A stretch of DNA of 54,266 nucleotides from Deltaproteobacteria bacterium (lineage in GTDB: Bacteria > Desulfobacterota > Syntrophia > Syntrophales > JAFGHS01): the NCBI GenBank assembly GCA_016930075.1, contig JAFGHS010000115.1, forward strand, positions 1 through 54,266, given 5' to 3'. Shown here piece by piece: positions 44,149 to 53,106 of this stretch (within the stretch, counting starts at the first letter, position 1; every line of letters begins with the position of its first letter). The translations under genes were made by a program, and so were the position numbers. Under the pieces are notes generated by a model. The model searched no databases. It had not been told where the DNA came from and worked only from the letters and a program-made list of their open reading frames with translations.

Positions 44149-44214
44149 AGGATTTCGTAAAAAGCCAATAACGCCTCTGAATCGTCATTCCGGCGAAAGC
44201 CGGAATTCCGTCAA
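44149..44214. repeat. Half palindromic repeat, GTCATTCCGGCGAAAGCCGG type
   Basis: GAGGATTTCGTAAAAAGC resembles the end of the 152-bp repeats and is followed by GTCATTCCGGCGAAAGCCGG AATTCCG. Only the left half is present. The 254-bp gap 44137-44390 holds nothing else I can support. Confidence 0.6.
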
Positions 44215-44390
44215 TACAAATAGTTACAAAACAAACTGATACCGGTTTTCACCGGTGAAACGACTTTATGAGTTCACCAAGGTTTCTTTTTTTGACTGCC
44301 TTGCATGGTCAGTCTCGTTCCTTGCCTGACTGTTTTCGTCGCGGGAATATACAGCAGGCAATCCCGCGCGTCAAAGGATTCTTCCCGGGA

Positions 44391-47222
44391 TTATTCCCGG
44401 ATGCTGCCGGCCGTGCGCAGCAACAGCTCTTTCTGCACGGTTTTACCTTTACCGCCAAGTTTCATTTTTTCGATACCGGCCTTCGTCTCTTGAGGCAGGG
44501 GCAGTCGCAGTTCAATCATCAGTTCGAGCAGCAACTCCAGAAGTAAACCCGTGTCCCTGGGCGGTTTTTCGGGATCAAGAACAACCAGGGTGCAGAGCAG
44601 ATCGAAAACCATTCGCGGCGCTTGTGCGTGGGCGCGCGCCGCAGCCTTGAGGCTTTTGTGGTAGCGGGCAGCCATCGCCAGAGGGGGATCAAGCAGTTCA
44701 TGCATCGTCCTTGCCAATGCCTGAATATCGAGGCGCCCTTCCGACCATGCTGCCAGCAGGGCATCAATCGCCATGGTGGTTTGACCGGGTTCTTTTCCGG
44801 CTAATCCAACAGCAAGGGTCTTGACGGCCAGGGGCGTCATGGGAGTTGTCGGATCCAGCAATACGTTGATATAGGCCTTGTTGTACCACTCTGCCGAAGC
44901 CCAATCACGATTGTCGGAAAGTGCTTGAACGCCTTCGGCAAAAAACGCCTCAAGACTGGATGGCAGGATTGTGGCAGCCAGTTTGATGAGCCCCTCCTCT
45001 GGATTGATAAATTTCTGGTGAAGAAAATACTTATAATCTGGAGCCTCAAGCTGCACTTGATGTCTTATTATCGATAGAAAACCGGGATCTGTCGGCCGCG
45101 GGAGGGGTGACGTTGTAAACCGTCCGTAATTGTAAACACGGTTTTCACTATCGTCCCCGTCAGGACCGTAAACCGTCCATGAATACCTTGCTGCATGAGG
45201 ACCGTCAGGCCCCAGGTCTCCATAAGCAGCGATCAAATCAGGATCGTCTTCACCGGGATGGCGAATGCGTCCTGCCGCAACAAAGAGTTCCTTCTCACTG
45301 CCCACGGGAACGTCATCGCCAAGGGCATATCTCAGCGCCCGAACATATGGTGAATCCGGCAGCGCCCTTGCCTTGGTCCGAACATCCTCTCCGGCGCATG
45401 GCGCAAGACGCAGCAGGCTCAGCACCTGTTCCTGCAGGGAAGATGAACATCCTGCGGCATCATGCGCCGCCACCCGCTCTATGAGGATTTTGGGGTCTAT
45501 GTATCCGCCCCGGTGTGTGGGCGATGCCAACGGCGCAACGCCCTTGGCCTGCGACACCAGGTCCATCAGATCGTCAATGCGACGGCAGAGGATATCATAC
45601 GTCGTATAGGATTCGCTCTCGTAATAGTCGGGTTTGATACGGGGCAGCCGTTCATTGTCGAGAATGAATATCAGGAAGCGGGCAAGTTCCTTGATGATCG
45701 GCTTCTCCGTATCATACCACCTGTCGTGTTCTGTGGGCTTGAATTTTCTTGCCCGTTTCAACACCGGTGTCAGGCTTCTTCTTTTCTCTTCTGAAAATGG
45801 TGAAAGCCTTGCCAGGGCTTCCAGCACACGTTCAAACTCGTCAATTTCCATGCCATTTTCCAGGACAAAGGCAATGCTTTCGACGAGGTCGTTTATATCA
45901 TTGATAGGGTTTATCACCCGGCTGGGATCCAGGGGGGAAAGAGGGCCTTTCGCGGCAGGAGGGGTATTATGTTCCAGGTCGGACACCAGCCCGGTGCTCT
46001 TTATTTCCGGGCACTCTAAAGACGCCAGCCGGGACAGGGCCTCGCGGTTCGTTGCGGACACATGCGGCAGGAAGGCTCCCAGCCCGGCCTTTGTCTCTTC
46101 GCTCACGCCCCATGCCGCAAGAACGTCTATCACTTTTTTCTGGATGTCGGGCGATTCGTGAGCAAGACCGCGTTTGGCTATGGCGGAGGCATCATGAGCT
46201 AATTGTGGATCTCTTTTCACGAGGGCGGCAAGGAGCTTCAAAGCTCCATCGACATGGCCTTTAACGCCGGATGAAGCGACGGGTGCCAGGGCTTCCAGCA
46301 GGGCCTTTCCCTCTATGGCGCCCTCAGAATACAGGACCGTAATCACCTTTAAGGCCAAGGTCACCGTAGGAGGGATGCGGCTCTGACAAAGCCCCAGGTA
46401 ACGATCCGCGAAGGGGGCCATCTCTGTGGGTGTGGGCGCTAGGGCGTCATGGAAACGGGAAAACCAGCCGGAATGAAACTGAATCCAATCCTTTTCCAGC
46501 GCCCCGATGGTTTTATCCAACAGCACTTCCCGTGAATAGATTCCCCGGCGGCAAAGGTCCAGGAACAAACGCTGCCACGTATGTTCAGGTTTATGGCTGT
46601 ATTTGTCCGTACCGGCTAAACTGATTTGCGATGTGCCTTCGACCTCGAACAGCCGTAACAGCGGCAATCCCGGATCCTGTTCGATCCAGTGAAGGATATC
46701 ATTACTATCTCGGTCCGATTTGACCGGCGCCATGAGGAGTCCGAGGACATAGTTGTCATGGGAAGGTCTTTCAATAAGACCGGCAAGAAATTGTAGCTGA
46801 ACAAAATGGATTGCAAACGGACCTGTTTTCATAAGAGCTTCTGCCAGACCATGAGAGGCCCGCGGGTTGAAACGCCGCCAGAGGGGGATAAGATCGACGT
46901 GTATGGAATCGTATGGCGATATGTACTTTCTTAAAAAATGAGCAAAGTCAGTCGCTGTGCCGCAGAGAAAAATGGCTATACATATGGCCCGTACCTGGGC
47001 CTTTGAAGCGCGAATCCGCCACGCCGTTGACGACGGATCATTAATTAAATCCGTTTTACCCATCAGGGTTTCCATCCGCATCAGGCTTGAACGCTGCTTT
47101 TCACGCTCCGCCTCGGTAAGACCGGCTAAGAAATCAACCGTTCCATCATAGTCGCCGGCATAGATGAATTTTTCCATTGGGGTTTCCGGTTTGAATGCCG
47201 GCTCGATTTTCGCTTCCGTCAT
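44391..47222 (-). CDS. Large helical protein, DUF6493-like, partner of SWIM protein
   Basis: This 943-residue cytoplasmic protein starts MTEAKIEPAFKPETPMEKFI, then YAGDYDGTVDFLAGLTEAER, the pattern of the DUF6493 N-terminus as I recall it. The rest is helical with HEAT-like stretches (e.g. LALKVITVLYSEGAIEGKALLEALAPV; LIKLAATILPSSLEAFFAEG) and no enzyme motif I can see. Its start overlaps the SWIM gene stop by 4 bp (ATGA), so the two are made together. Similar SWIM/DUF6493 pairs are often near MoxR-type AAA+ and VWA genes, which are absent here. Function unknown; a scaffold or chaperone-like role is inference. Confidence 0.7.
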   Translation of the reverse strand: MTEAKIEPAFKPETPMEKFIYAGDYDGTVDFLAGLTEAEREKQRSSLMRMETLMGKTDLINDPSSTAWRIRASKAQVRAICIAIFLCGTATDFAHFLRKYISPYDSIHVDLIPLWRRFNPRASHGLAEALMKTGPFAIHFVQLQFLAGLIERPSHDNYVLGLLMAPVKSDRDSNDILHWIEQDPGLPLLRLFEVEGTSQISLAGTDKYSHKPEHTWQRLFLDLCRRGIYSREVLLDKTIGALEKDWIQFHSGWFSRFHDALAPTPTEMAPFADRYLGLCQSRIPPTVTLALKVITVLYSEGAIEGKALLEALAPVASSGVKGHVDGALKLLAALVKRDPQLAHDASAIAKRGLAHESPDIQKKVIDVLAAWGVSEETKAGLGAFLPHVSATNREALSRLASLECPEIKSTGLVSDLEHNTPPAAKGPLSPLDPSRVINPINDINDLVESIAFVLENGMEIDEFERVLEALARLSPFSEEKRRSLTPVLKRARKFKPTEHDRWYDTEKPIIKELARFLIFILDNERLPRIKPDYYESESYTTYDILCRRIDDLMDLVSQAKGVAPLASPTHRGGYIDPKILIERVAAHDAAGCSSSLQEQVLSLLRLAPCAGEDVRTKARALPDSPYVRALRYALGDDVPVGSEKELFVAAGRIRHPGEDDPDLIAAYGDLGPDGPHAARYSWTVYGPDGDDSENRVYNYGRFTTSPLPRPTDPGFLSIIRHQVQLEAPDYKYFLHQKFINPEEGLIKLAATILPSSLEAFFAEGVQALSDNRDWASAEWYNKAYINVLLDPTTPMTPLAVKTLAVGLAGKEPGQTTMAIDALLAAWSEGRLDIQALARTMHELLDPPLAMAARYHKSLKAAARAHAQAPRMVFDLLCTLVVLDPEKPPRDTGLLLELLLELMIELRLPLPQETKAGIEKMKLGGKGKTVQKELLLRTAGSIRE

Positions 47223-48580
47223 TTGGCCTGTCCTCCCTCATCCGCTTTACAGGCCTCGACGGCCAGCACATGCTTGCACGGTCCGCGCATTCCCTGGTGC
47301 TTGGCGAACCACGGGCAGGTGCAGCGGAGCTCTCCGTCCACCTCGCGAACATGATGCTCCACATCGCCGCTCCTGACGGAGGCTTCCACCGGTGCATGAC
47401 GCAGAAGCCTGACTGCACCCTCTTTAATGAGCTGCCGCGCGCCGGCCAGACGCGGGTGCATGTCCTCAGCGAGAGACAGGTCAAACGGGAGGACCCGGTG
47501 AAAGTAAGCGTTTTCGAAGACATCGAAGCCGACCAGTCCGGAGACGCCGAGAACGCGCAGGGTATCCGCGACGCTCTGTTCGGACAGCGCAAGGTCCCTG
47601 ACGACTTCGCCGGTCCGCAACGAGGGCTGCCACTGCAAATGAGCGCGGATGCGCGACAGGGCGTCAACCTCATCCGCCTGCATCAGGGCATGCAACGCCT
47701 GCCCCTCGCCGGAGAAACCTCGCCATACCTCGGCGCTGATAACCAATGTCAAGCGGGCACCGGTAAAATTTAGCACCCAGGCGCTTGCCTGCTGCCGTTC
47801 ATCGGCGTAAATGCTGAGGGATTGGACCTTCGGCAGCAGCGGCTCCAGAAGGCGCAGGCGGTTCGTCTCCACAAAGCGCACCCCCTGACTGTCCGGCCGG
47901 GTCGATGTACGCAGTCCAAAAGGCCCCACGGTGACCCACAGGGGTGTTTTGCTGGTGGATGTTTTGGGCAACAAGCGAAAGAAGCGCAACGCTTCCAGGC
48001 CGCTTACCTCGATCATTTTCCGCATGGACGCCTGGTAGGACTGAACTTCCAGCATGCCGCGAAGCCATCGCACTGGTAAGGAAACCTTTTTCTCAACGAC
48101 CCTGTCAGATCCCGTTTGCAACGCCAGTTCTTTTTGTCCGATCGACAGCGCCAGGCGATCAGCATCCCGCACGCGCGCCAGTGCGGCGCACATGGGGGCA
48201 TTGAAATCCACATTTGTCGTCCCTTTGCCGACGATATCCCCGCTGTAGGCAGAGGGCAGCAAATCGGCCCGGATGTAGGCGCTGCAGCAGGATGAAAATC
48301 CCTCAAAGCGAAGCATTCCCCCGCCGGAGGTGACGACGGGATCGGCCAGCATCAGGATATGTGCCAGGGTATTGGCGGGAATGAAAAAACGGGAACCGAC
48401 GACCCGGTGCACAGCCGTCAGAAGCTCCGCGCAGAGTCGAGGATAACGGAGCTGCCCTTCAAAAAAGTAGGGATGCCGCTCGATCCCGGGGCTTGAGGTG
48501 GCCAAGACGAGTCTCGGGCTCCCCTTCAGAGAAACAGACGATGGAGCAATGTATTGGTAGGCATGTTCGATGGCGGCCAT
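47219..48580 (-). CDS. SWIM zinc-finger family protein
   Basis: This 453-residue protein ends in a SWIM motif with C420-x-C422...C435-x-H437 (RCTCPWFAKH, GPCKHVLAVE), which binds zinc and can contact DNA or protein. The region before it has a conserved YQYIAPSSVSLKGSPRLVLA start and an RFFRLLPKTSTSKTPLWVTVGPFG strand-rich centre. A winged-helix-like segment (about 310-360: RTGEVVRDLALSEQSVADTL) may bind nucleic acid. Translation is coupled to the 943-residue gene downstream. The cystatin-like gene ends 22 bp upstream on the same strand. Known relatives are of unknown function. Confidence 0.82.
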   Translation of the reverse strand: MAAIEHAYQYIAPSSVSLKGSPRLVLATSSPGIERHPYFFEGQLRYPRLCAELLTAVHRVVGSRFFIPANTLAHILMLADPVVTSGGGMLRFEGFSSCCSAYIRADLLPSAYSGDIVGKGTTNVDFNAPMCAALARVRDADRLALSIGQKELALQTGSDRVVEKKVSLPVRWLRGMLEVQSYQASMRKMIEVSGLEALRFFRLLPKTSTSKTPLWVTVGPFGLRTSTRPDSQGVRFVETNRLRLLEPLLPKVQSLSIYADERQQASAWVLNFTGARLTLVISAEVWRGFSGEGQALHALMQADEVDALSRIRAHLQWQPSLRTGEVVRDLALSEQSVADTLRVLGVSGLVGFDVFENAYFHRVLPFDLSLAEDMHPRLAGARQLIKEGAVRLLRHAPVEASVRSGDVEHHVREVDGELRCTCPWFAKHQGMRGPCKHVLAVEACKADEGGQAK

Positions 48581-48602
48581 GGTTTTATATCAGAAATCTC
48601 TC

Positions 48603-48944
48603 CTACAGGTTCAACCAGGTCCAGGACGTGAGCTCGTAATCACCGGAAAGCTTGCGCCAAACGACGGCTTCCGCTGATGCCCGCCCGCCTTTTTTGATCC
48701 TCAGTTTCAACTCCATTTTGTAGTTTGTTCCCGCAACGACCTGCCTGCTGGCCTGGACGATTTTAATCAGAATGATTTCTTTCTCCGTTTCTTTTTGCTG
48801 CACGGTCCACACGGCAAAGTTCGCCGCACTGACGACTTCCGGATCATGAACGGAAACACTGGTCCATCCTCCGAGTTGCGCCGAGGCGCCTCCGCAAAAA
48901 AGAAACACCAAACCAACCGCCAGTATCCCCATAAAAGATTTCAT
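48603..48944 (-). CDS. Secreted cystatin-like cysteine-protease inhibitor
   Basis: This 113-residue protein has a signal peptide (MKSFMGILAVGLVFLFCGGA, cleavage ASA-QLGG). The mature part keeps the cystatin set: Gly-Gly before the first strand (QLGGWTSVSVHDPEV), AANFAVWTV in the helix, Q-V-V-A-G (RQVVAGTNYKMEL) which enters papain-like active sites, and EAVVWRKLSGDYELTSW near the end with the C-terminal Trp. Plant phytocystatins share exactly this order. GGAG is 6 nt before ATG 48944; the ATG at 48950 abuts it. The likely target is a papain-like enzyme in the periplasm or outside (inference). Confidence 0.72.
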   Translation of the reverse strand: MKSFMGILAVGLVFLFCGGASAQLGGWTSVSVHDPEVVSAANFAVWTVQQKETEKEIILIKIVQASRQVVAGTNYKMELKLRIKKGGRASAEAVVWRKLSGDYELTSWTWLNL

Positions 48945-48995
48945 ATCCATCTCCTTTCGCTTTTAAACAGATTCAGGGTATGCCCGAAAATCCCT

Positions 48996-50183
48996 TTAAT
49001 GAGTAAGATCGTGTTCGGGCAGGTTGTGCAATCGCCGGATAAAGGAATCCAGCGTTTCGGGAAGGTATCTTCCCCAAAGCTTGATCGGCGGCTGATCAAT
49101 ATCGATCCTCGGGCTCAATCCCACCTCGAAAAGGGATTCAACCAGGAACTCGACGTTCATGGGGATATAGCCTTTGTATTGCCTGTTGTCCCTCTGGGCG
49201 ATGATCCTTTCTTCATGAAGGCTGCTGCCGAATTCCGATTCAACCATGTCGGGAAAAGTGGTCAGGATGAGCTCGATATTGATCTTCTGCGCCGCACCGA
49301 ACAGGAAGATTTCCAACCCCTTCTCCAGGTCCTCTTGAGGAATGCCGCGATCCAGATGCCTCTTCCATGCCATTTTCGCCCGATACTGCCGACAGGCATC
49401 TGCGGCATTCCATGGAACTTCAAGGATCAGATTTATGGCCCGATACTTGCCGCTGAATTCCTCCCGTTCGACAACCGCGATGTCCGGGGTTTCCATCAGA
49501 ACCTTTTCGAGCTCCGACAAGGCATCACACTCCGCTACGATCTTCAGGGCGCCCACATCATTTATCGTCGAAGCGGCCTTATCGAACCGGATGCTGCCGT
49601 CTCTGAATCGTCCGGCAACAAATTCTTCCGCCCGAATGAATTCTTCCACCATCTGCTCATCGGGGGTTATGAACCGGTCAAGGGGAACCCCGGAGAGCTT
49701 CGCCCTATCCTCAGCCATTTCCTTTGCCCGCTCGATGACCCTTTCAAAAATCCAGTCGGCAATCCGGCGATTCGCTTTTTCGGCGATTCGCTTCGGCCGC
49801 TTAATTCTGTACGATCCGAGCATGTGACCCGCATCATCCAGGCAGACCACGGCGTTAATAGGGGCTTCCCGATAATAGTAGTCCGGATTTTCCCCATAGC
49901 GTCGCAAAAGCTCCACCACCCGCGGCGACACCTTTCGGTCGTCGTTGGAAATCATATCGCGCAGCTCCCCCTTGGAGCGGATATACTTTCGCCGGTAGGG
50001 TTTTCGATGGGTGATTGCAATGATGCGTCCGATCAACGCCGCCAGCGTTTCATTGACGACAAAGCCGTCGCAGATGAGAATTTCCGTGAGCGTTCGGCAA
50101 TCGCCCGGCTCCGGACAATTACAAAACCAGCGTTCGGCTATATTGAACAAAACATCCCGGTGAATAAACGAGGTCAGATACAT
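48996..50183 (-). CDS. Unknown protein, possibly a divergent RelA/SpoT-like domain
   Basis: From ATG 50183 the protein has 395 residues; upstream frame codons look foreign. I do not recognise a family with certainty. It has a HHCC-poor N-region (CNCPEPGDCRTLTEIL), then GSYRIKRPKRIAEKANRRIA, an extended helical stretch, INDVGALKIVAECDALSELE, FSGKYRAINLILEVPWN and KINIELILTTFPDMVESEFG. The order K/R-basic strand, D-V-x-x-L+I-V, Y-R-x-I-N/H, and E-L/I-x-x-T resembles RelA/SpoT synthetase elements, though spacing is looser than normal and the catalytic residues are not exact. It lies 51 bp upstream of the cystatin-like gene and 94 bp downstream of the DinB-like gene. Confidence 0.4.
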   Translation of the reverse strand: MYLTSFIHRDVLFNIAERWFCNCPEPGDCRTLTEILICDGFVVNETLAALIGRIIAITHRKPYRRKYIRSKGELRDMISNDDRKVSPRVVELLRRYGENPDYYYREAPINAVVCLDDAGHMLGSYRIKRPKRIAEKANRRIADWIFERVIERAKEMAEDRAKLSGVPLDRFITPDEQMVEEFIRAEEFVAGRFRDGSIRFDKAASTINDVGALKIVAECDALSELEKVLMETPDIAVVEREEFSGKYRAINLILEVPWNAADACRQYRAKMAWKRHLDRGIPQEDLEKGLEIFLFGAAQKINIELILTTFPDMVESEFGSSLHEERIIAQRDNRQYKGYIPMNVEFLVESLFEVGLSPRIDIDQPPIKLWGRYLPETLDSFIRRLHNLPEHDLTH

Positions 50184-50277
50184 GTCTTGCGACCCCCCAT
50201 GGGAACCATACCCGGATATGGAGCAGGCAAATCGGCAAGATGGCCTAAGCGCCGACACCCTGCCGAATATTCCGACG

Positions 50278-50772
50278 TCAGCTGCGTTTCTGCGACAGCG
50301 AGTACTGAATAAAACCCATATGAGGAGGCGCAATATCCATTTGCCAAAACAGCGCTATCAGCTCTCCCCGGTGATGCGTTACTTCCTGAAAAAAATCCAG
50401 CAGCATGTCCTCAACCGGTATCATCATGCTCGAACCGTCCCGCTGCTTTCTCTCGACATTTCTTGTCAGCTCTTCCGGCGTGATCTTGCTTATATAGGCA
50501 TTGGCCTTCGAGTCCACCTGCTCCAGATACTGGTTGATTTTTTCCATATTGTCGTAGTCGTTGTAATTGATGCTCGGATATTTGGGATTGCCCTGTACGG
50601 CATAGTTAATATAAGCGTCCTCGACAAAGACGATGTGCAGGTAAATGTCTCGCAGTGAAGGAAAACTGGCGCCTCGATCCTTGACGACGTCCTCCCAGGG
50701 CAATTTGCCCATGGCTTCCAGATACTTGCGATTCAAAAATTGGCTATACTCCAACAGCTTTACCGTATTCAT
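50278..50772 (-). CDS. DinB-family metal-binding four-helix protein
   Basis: This 164-residue DinB-like protein has the helical pattern EYSQFLNRKYLEAMGKLPWE, with a histidine-based metal site: LRDIYLHIVFVEDAY and a C-terminal H-H-x-G-E-L (VTHHRGELIALFWQM). Relatives act as thiol S-transferases (mycothiol or bacillithiol) or are of unknown role. The start at 50772 has AGGAGGAGG 5 nt upstream; the frame to 50904 adds unrelated residues. It is the first gene of a run of five minus-strand genes leading to the SWIM/DUF6493 pair, but no common promoter has been shown. Confidence 0.78.
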   Translation of the reverse strand: MNTVKLLEYSQFLNRKYLEAMGKLPWEDVVKDRGASFPSLRDIYLHIVFVEDAYINYAVQGNPKYPSINYNDYDNMEKINQYLEQVDSKANAYISKITPEELTRNVERKQRDGSSMMIPVEDMLLDFFQEVTHHRGELIALFWQMDIAPPHMGFIQYSLSQKRS

Positions 50773-51076
50773 GATTCCTCCTCCTGGTGGGTTTGTATTA
50801 AAAAAACAGATCGTGGTTAAAGTGCCATGGAACACAGCTAAAATATGAGTGTGCCGGTTGGTTCCGCGTGTTTGAAATATAGGAAAAGAGATTCCTGCTG
50901 TCAAGGTATTTTAACTGCCTTATTATTATAGCAGGATTCGGCCTTGAGGTATGCGGTTTTACGGGGAAGGTCGGGATATTTTTTCCATTAGAGACTTGAC
51001 ACAGCCCGGCGATTCTTCTATGAGGAATAGCGGTTGTACACCGTTTGCCCTATTATCGAAAAAGGAGGTTCCGGTC

Positions 51077-52024
51077 ATGACAGAGGCGATGCAGGATACG
51101 ACGTTTACATATGACGATCCCGATGGTTTTAAGATTTTTGTGCGCAGGTGGGCGCCGCCGGCAGGCGTTAAGGCAAAGGCTGTTGTGCAGATCGCCCACG
51201 GCGCGGCGGAGCACAGTCTGCGTTATGAGCGTTTTGCCCGGTTCCTCAATCAGGCAGGCTATATTGCCTACGCCAACGACCACCGCGGTCATTGGATGAC
51301 GGCCGGGTCTTTGGATAAGGCGGGCAAAGCCGGGGATGACGGCTGGAACGGCATTGTCAAAGACGCCAAACTGTTGACCGACATCATCAAAAAAGAAAAC
51401 CCGGGCCTGCCTGTCTTTCTGTTCGGCCACAGTATGGGATCTTTGCTTTCTCAGCATTACATACAGCAGTGGGGAAGCGAAATTGCAGGCGTCGTGTTGT
51501 GCGGTTCATCGGGAGCGCGGCCGGATATGGAAAAAGCTATCTCGACGCTGGAGAAACTGCCGAGGGACGGAATCGCCAAGGCCATGTTCAGCGAGGCCAA
51601 TAAACGATTCGAACCGGGCAAGACGGGCTTTGAATGGCTCAGCCGCGATGAGGAGGAGGTACAGAAATACGTTGATGATCCCTGGTGCGGTTTTTCCTTT
51701 ACCTTCGGATTTTCACTCGATCTGCTCAAGGGGATACAGGAAGGCTGGAAACCGGAAAATGAAGCGCGCATTCCCAAAAATTTGCCGATTTATATCGTCT
51801 CCGGCGCGGACGACCCGGCGGCGGGAGAAAAGGCCGAAAATGTGAAGTTGCTGATCCAACGCTATAAAAAATCAGGAATCAAAAACCTCATGGCAAAGCT
51901 CTATCCGGGCGCAAGACATGAAATCCTCAATGAGACAAACCGGGGCGACGTGCAAAGAGATCTGCGGAACTGGTTTGATGCCCTTTTGCGAAGGCTGAGA
52001 TCGCGGCAGCCGGCCCAAAAATAA
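51077..52024 (+). CDS. Alpha/beta hydrolase (monoacylglycerol-lipase-like)
   Basis: This 315-residue Hydrolase_4 protein has the nucleophile elbow FLFGHSMGSLLSQHY (Ser), a late acid in IVSGADDPAAGE, and the catalytic His in PGARHEILNE. VQIAHGAAEHSLRYERFARFL is the usual HG oxyanion strand of the lysophospholipase/monoacylglycerol-lipase group. The start ATG 51077 has AAAGGAGG 8-9 nt upstream; the frame at 50951 adds codons without homology. It converges with the phosphatase gene, with one nt between stops. Confidence 0.9.
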   Translation: MTEAMQDTTFTYDDPDGFKIFVRRWAPPAGVKAKAVVQIAHGAAEHSLRYERFARFLNQAGYIAYANDHRGHWMTAGSLDKAGKAGDDGWNGIVKDAKLLTDIIKKENPGLPVFLFGHSMGSLLSQHYIQQWGSEIAGVVLCGSSGARPDMEKAISTLEKLPRDGIAKAMFSEANKRFEPGKTGFEWLSRDEEEVQKYVDDPWCGFSFTFGFSLDLLKGIQEGWKPENEARIPKNLPIYIVSGADDPAAGEKAENVKLLIQRYKKSGIKNLMAKLYPGARHEILNETNRGDVQRDLRNWFDALLRRLRSRQPAQK

Positions 52025-52025
52025 C

Positions 52026-52412
52026 TCAGGTTTTCGTTTCCCTTTCCATGATCAACTCCACGGCGGCGCCGGTTCTATCCTTGCCGGCACTGCAATGGAT
52101 GAGGACCGGCTTTTCGATGGCCTGATACACCGTCCACAAAGCATGCATTTCACTTGCGTCCAGGGGATGCTCTTTATGATTTTCTACGGGGATGACGCGG
52201 GCAAAAAGATCGCTTTCATGATAAAGATCCAGTAAATCGCCTTCCTCCGGATAATATAAAAGCTCATCGCCGGTCATCAGGCATATGACGGAGCGAATGC
52301 CTTGGGATTTCCAATATTCGATGGATGATAAGACAACGTCCTTTTCTACATAACGGCTTGGGTACCCCGGCCGTGCCGAACGCGCAAGCGTTCCTTCAAT
52401 AACCCAGTTCAT
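52026..52412 (-). CDS. Small protein-tyrosine/dual-specificity phosphatase
   Basis: This 128-residue protein has the P-loop HCSAGKDRTGAAVEL (Cys-x5-Arg), with the general acid probably in the IPVENHKEHPLDASEM region. RSARPGYPSRYVEKDVVL and WKSQGIRSVICLMTGDEL fit the front half of the compact DSP fold. It removes phosphate from Tyr/Ser/Thr or a small phospho-compound; substrate unknown. The upstream frame reads over its start by 17 nt, so it may be translated by coupling. A GGGAGG lies about 17 nt before ATG, unusually far. Confidence 0.8.
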   Translation of the reverse strand: MNWVIEGTLARSARPGYPSRYVEKDVVLSSIEYWKSQGIRSVICLMTGDELLYYPEEGDLLDLYHESDLFARVIPVENHKEHPLDASEMHALWTVYQAIEKPVLIHCSAGKDRTGAAVELIMERETKT

Positions 52413-52771
52413 TGAATGTTTTTTTTAAACCTCCCTGCGCCTGAAGCCGCAAATCCATTGTTCTTACAAAACTCTCTGTGCCTGAAACCATAAATTCATT
52501 TTCCACAGACATAAAAACAAAATCTTGCTTCTTTTTTAGTCGCCCATCTTCTACATAAAAATGTTTTTCAACGCAACTAAATTGACGAGTCGGTCCGGAT
52601 AATCTCCCCGGCAAATTCATTGCCTTTTTTTCTCATCAATTTTCTTCGCAAGAAATCAAATCCCGGAGTAAATTTGGCCCTGATGCCCCTTGCCAGAAGG
52701 GGTTTCACCGGCATCCCCATATTTAATCGTCCGCCGGTCTTGAACAGGTTGGCGACAACTTCAAATATCAT
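52396..52771 (-). pseudogene. Possible frameshifted gene of unknown function
   Basis: Two frames abut: a 64-codon frame (52771-52577) reading NMGMPVKPLLARGIRAKFTP and ending RTDSSI, and a 74-codon frame (52620-52396) reading CVEKHFYVEDGRLKKKQDFV and ending FNELGY. The overlap is 44 bp, as if one single protein of about 120 residues had been split by a shift near 52577-52620. I recognise no family. The second part runs into the phosphatase start. Two separate small genes are the alternative. Confidence 0.3.
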
Positions 52772-52890
52772 CGCGCCCGGCTTCCTAAAAATCTTTTAAG
52801 TCTGACATCCTACACCTCCCCAATCCTTAGTTTTAATACAAAAATCCCCCCAGCCTCCCTTTAGAAAAGAGGGATTTTTATGTCTCGTAT

Positions 52891-53000
52891 TGTCCCACAG
52901 GGTCATAGCATTTACTAAAAAATTAAACGTCCTGTCATCCCGGACATCGATCCGGGATCCGGTACTAAATTACCGGATTCCGACTTCAGCCGGTATTACG
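52891..53000. repeat. Palindromic repeat with 18-bp shared flank
   Basis: TGTCCCACAGGGTCATAG (52891-52908) is the exact complement of the flank at 40043-40060. Then GTCATCCCGGACATCGATCC GGGATCCGG and CCGGATTCCGACTTCAGCCGG form paired palindromes. It occupies most of the 335-bp gap 52772-53106; the rest shows nothing I can support. Confidence 0.65.
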
Positions 53001-53106
53001 TTGTCCCCCGCTGGAGGGTGCAGGGGGAGGTTGATTTTCATGCCTTATGGCACCTATGGGAGCATGGGGATTTCTAAGGTCCCGGTCTGTAAAAATATCC
53101 CTGAAG

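Noticed and set aside
48795-50312. 505-codon plus-strand ORF
   Set aside because: Antisense to the unknown gene at 48996-50183 and the cystatin-like gene. The minus frame has a better start, plausible domains and fits the run of minus-strand genes.
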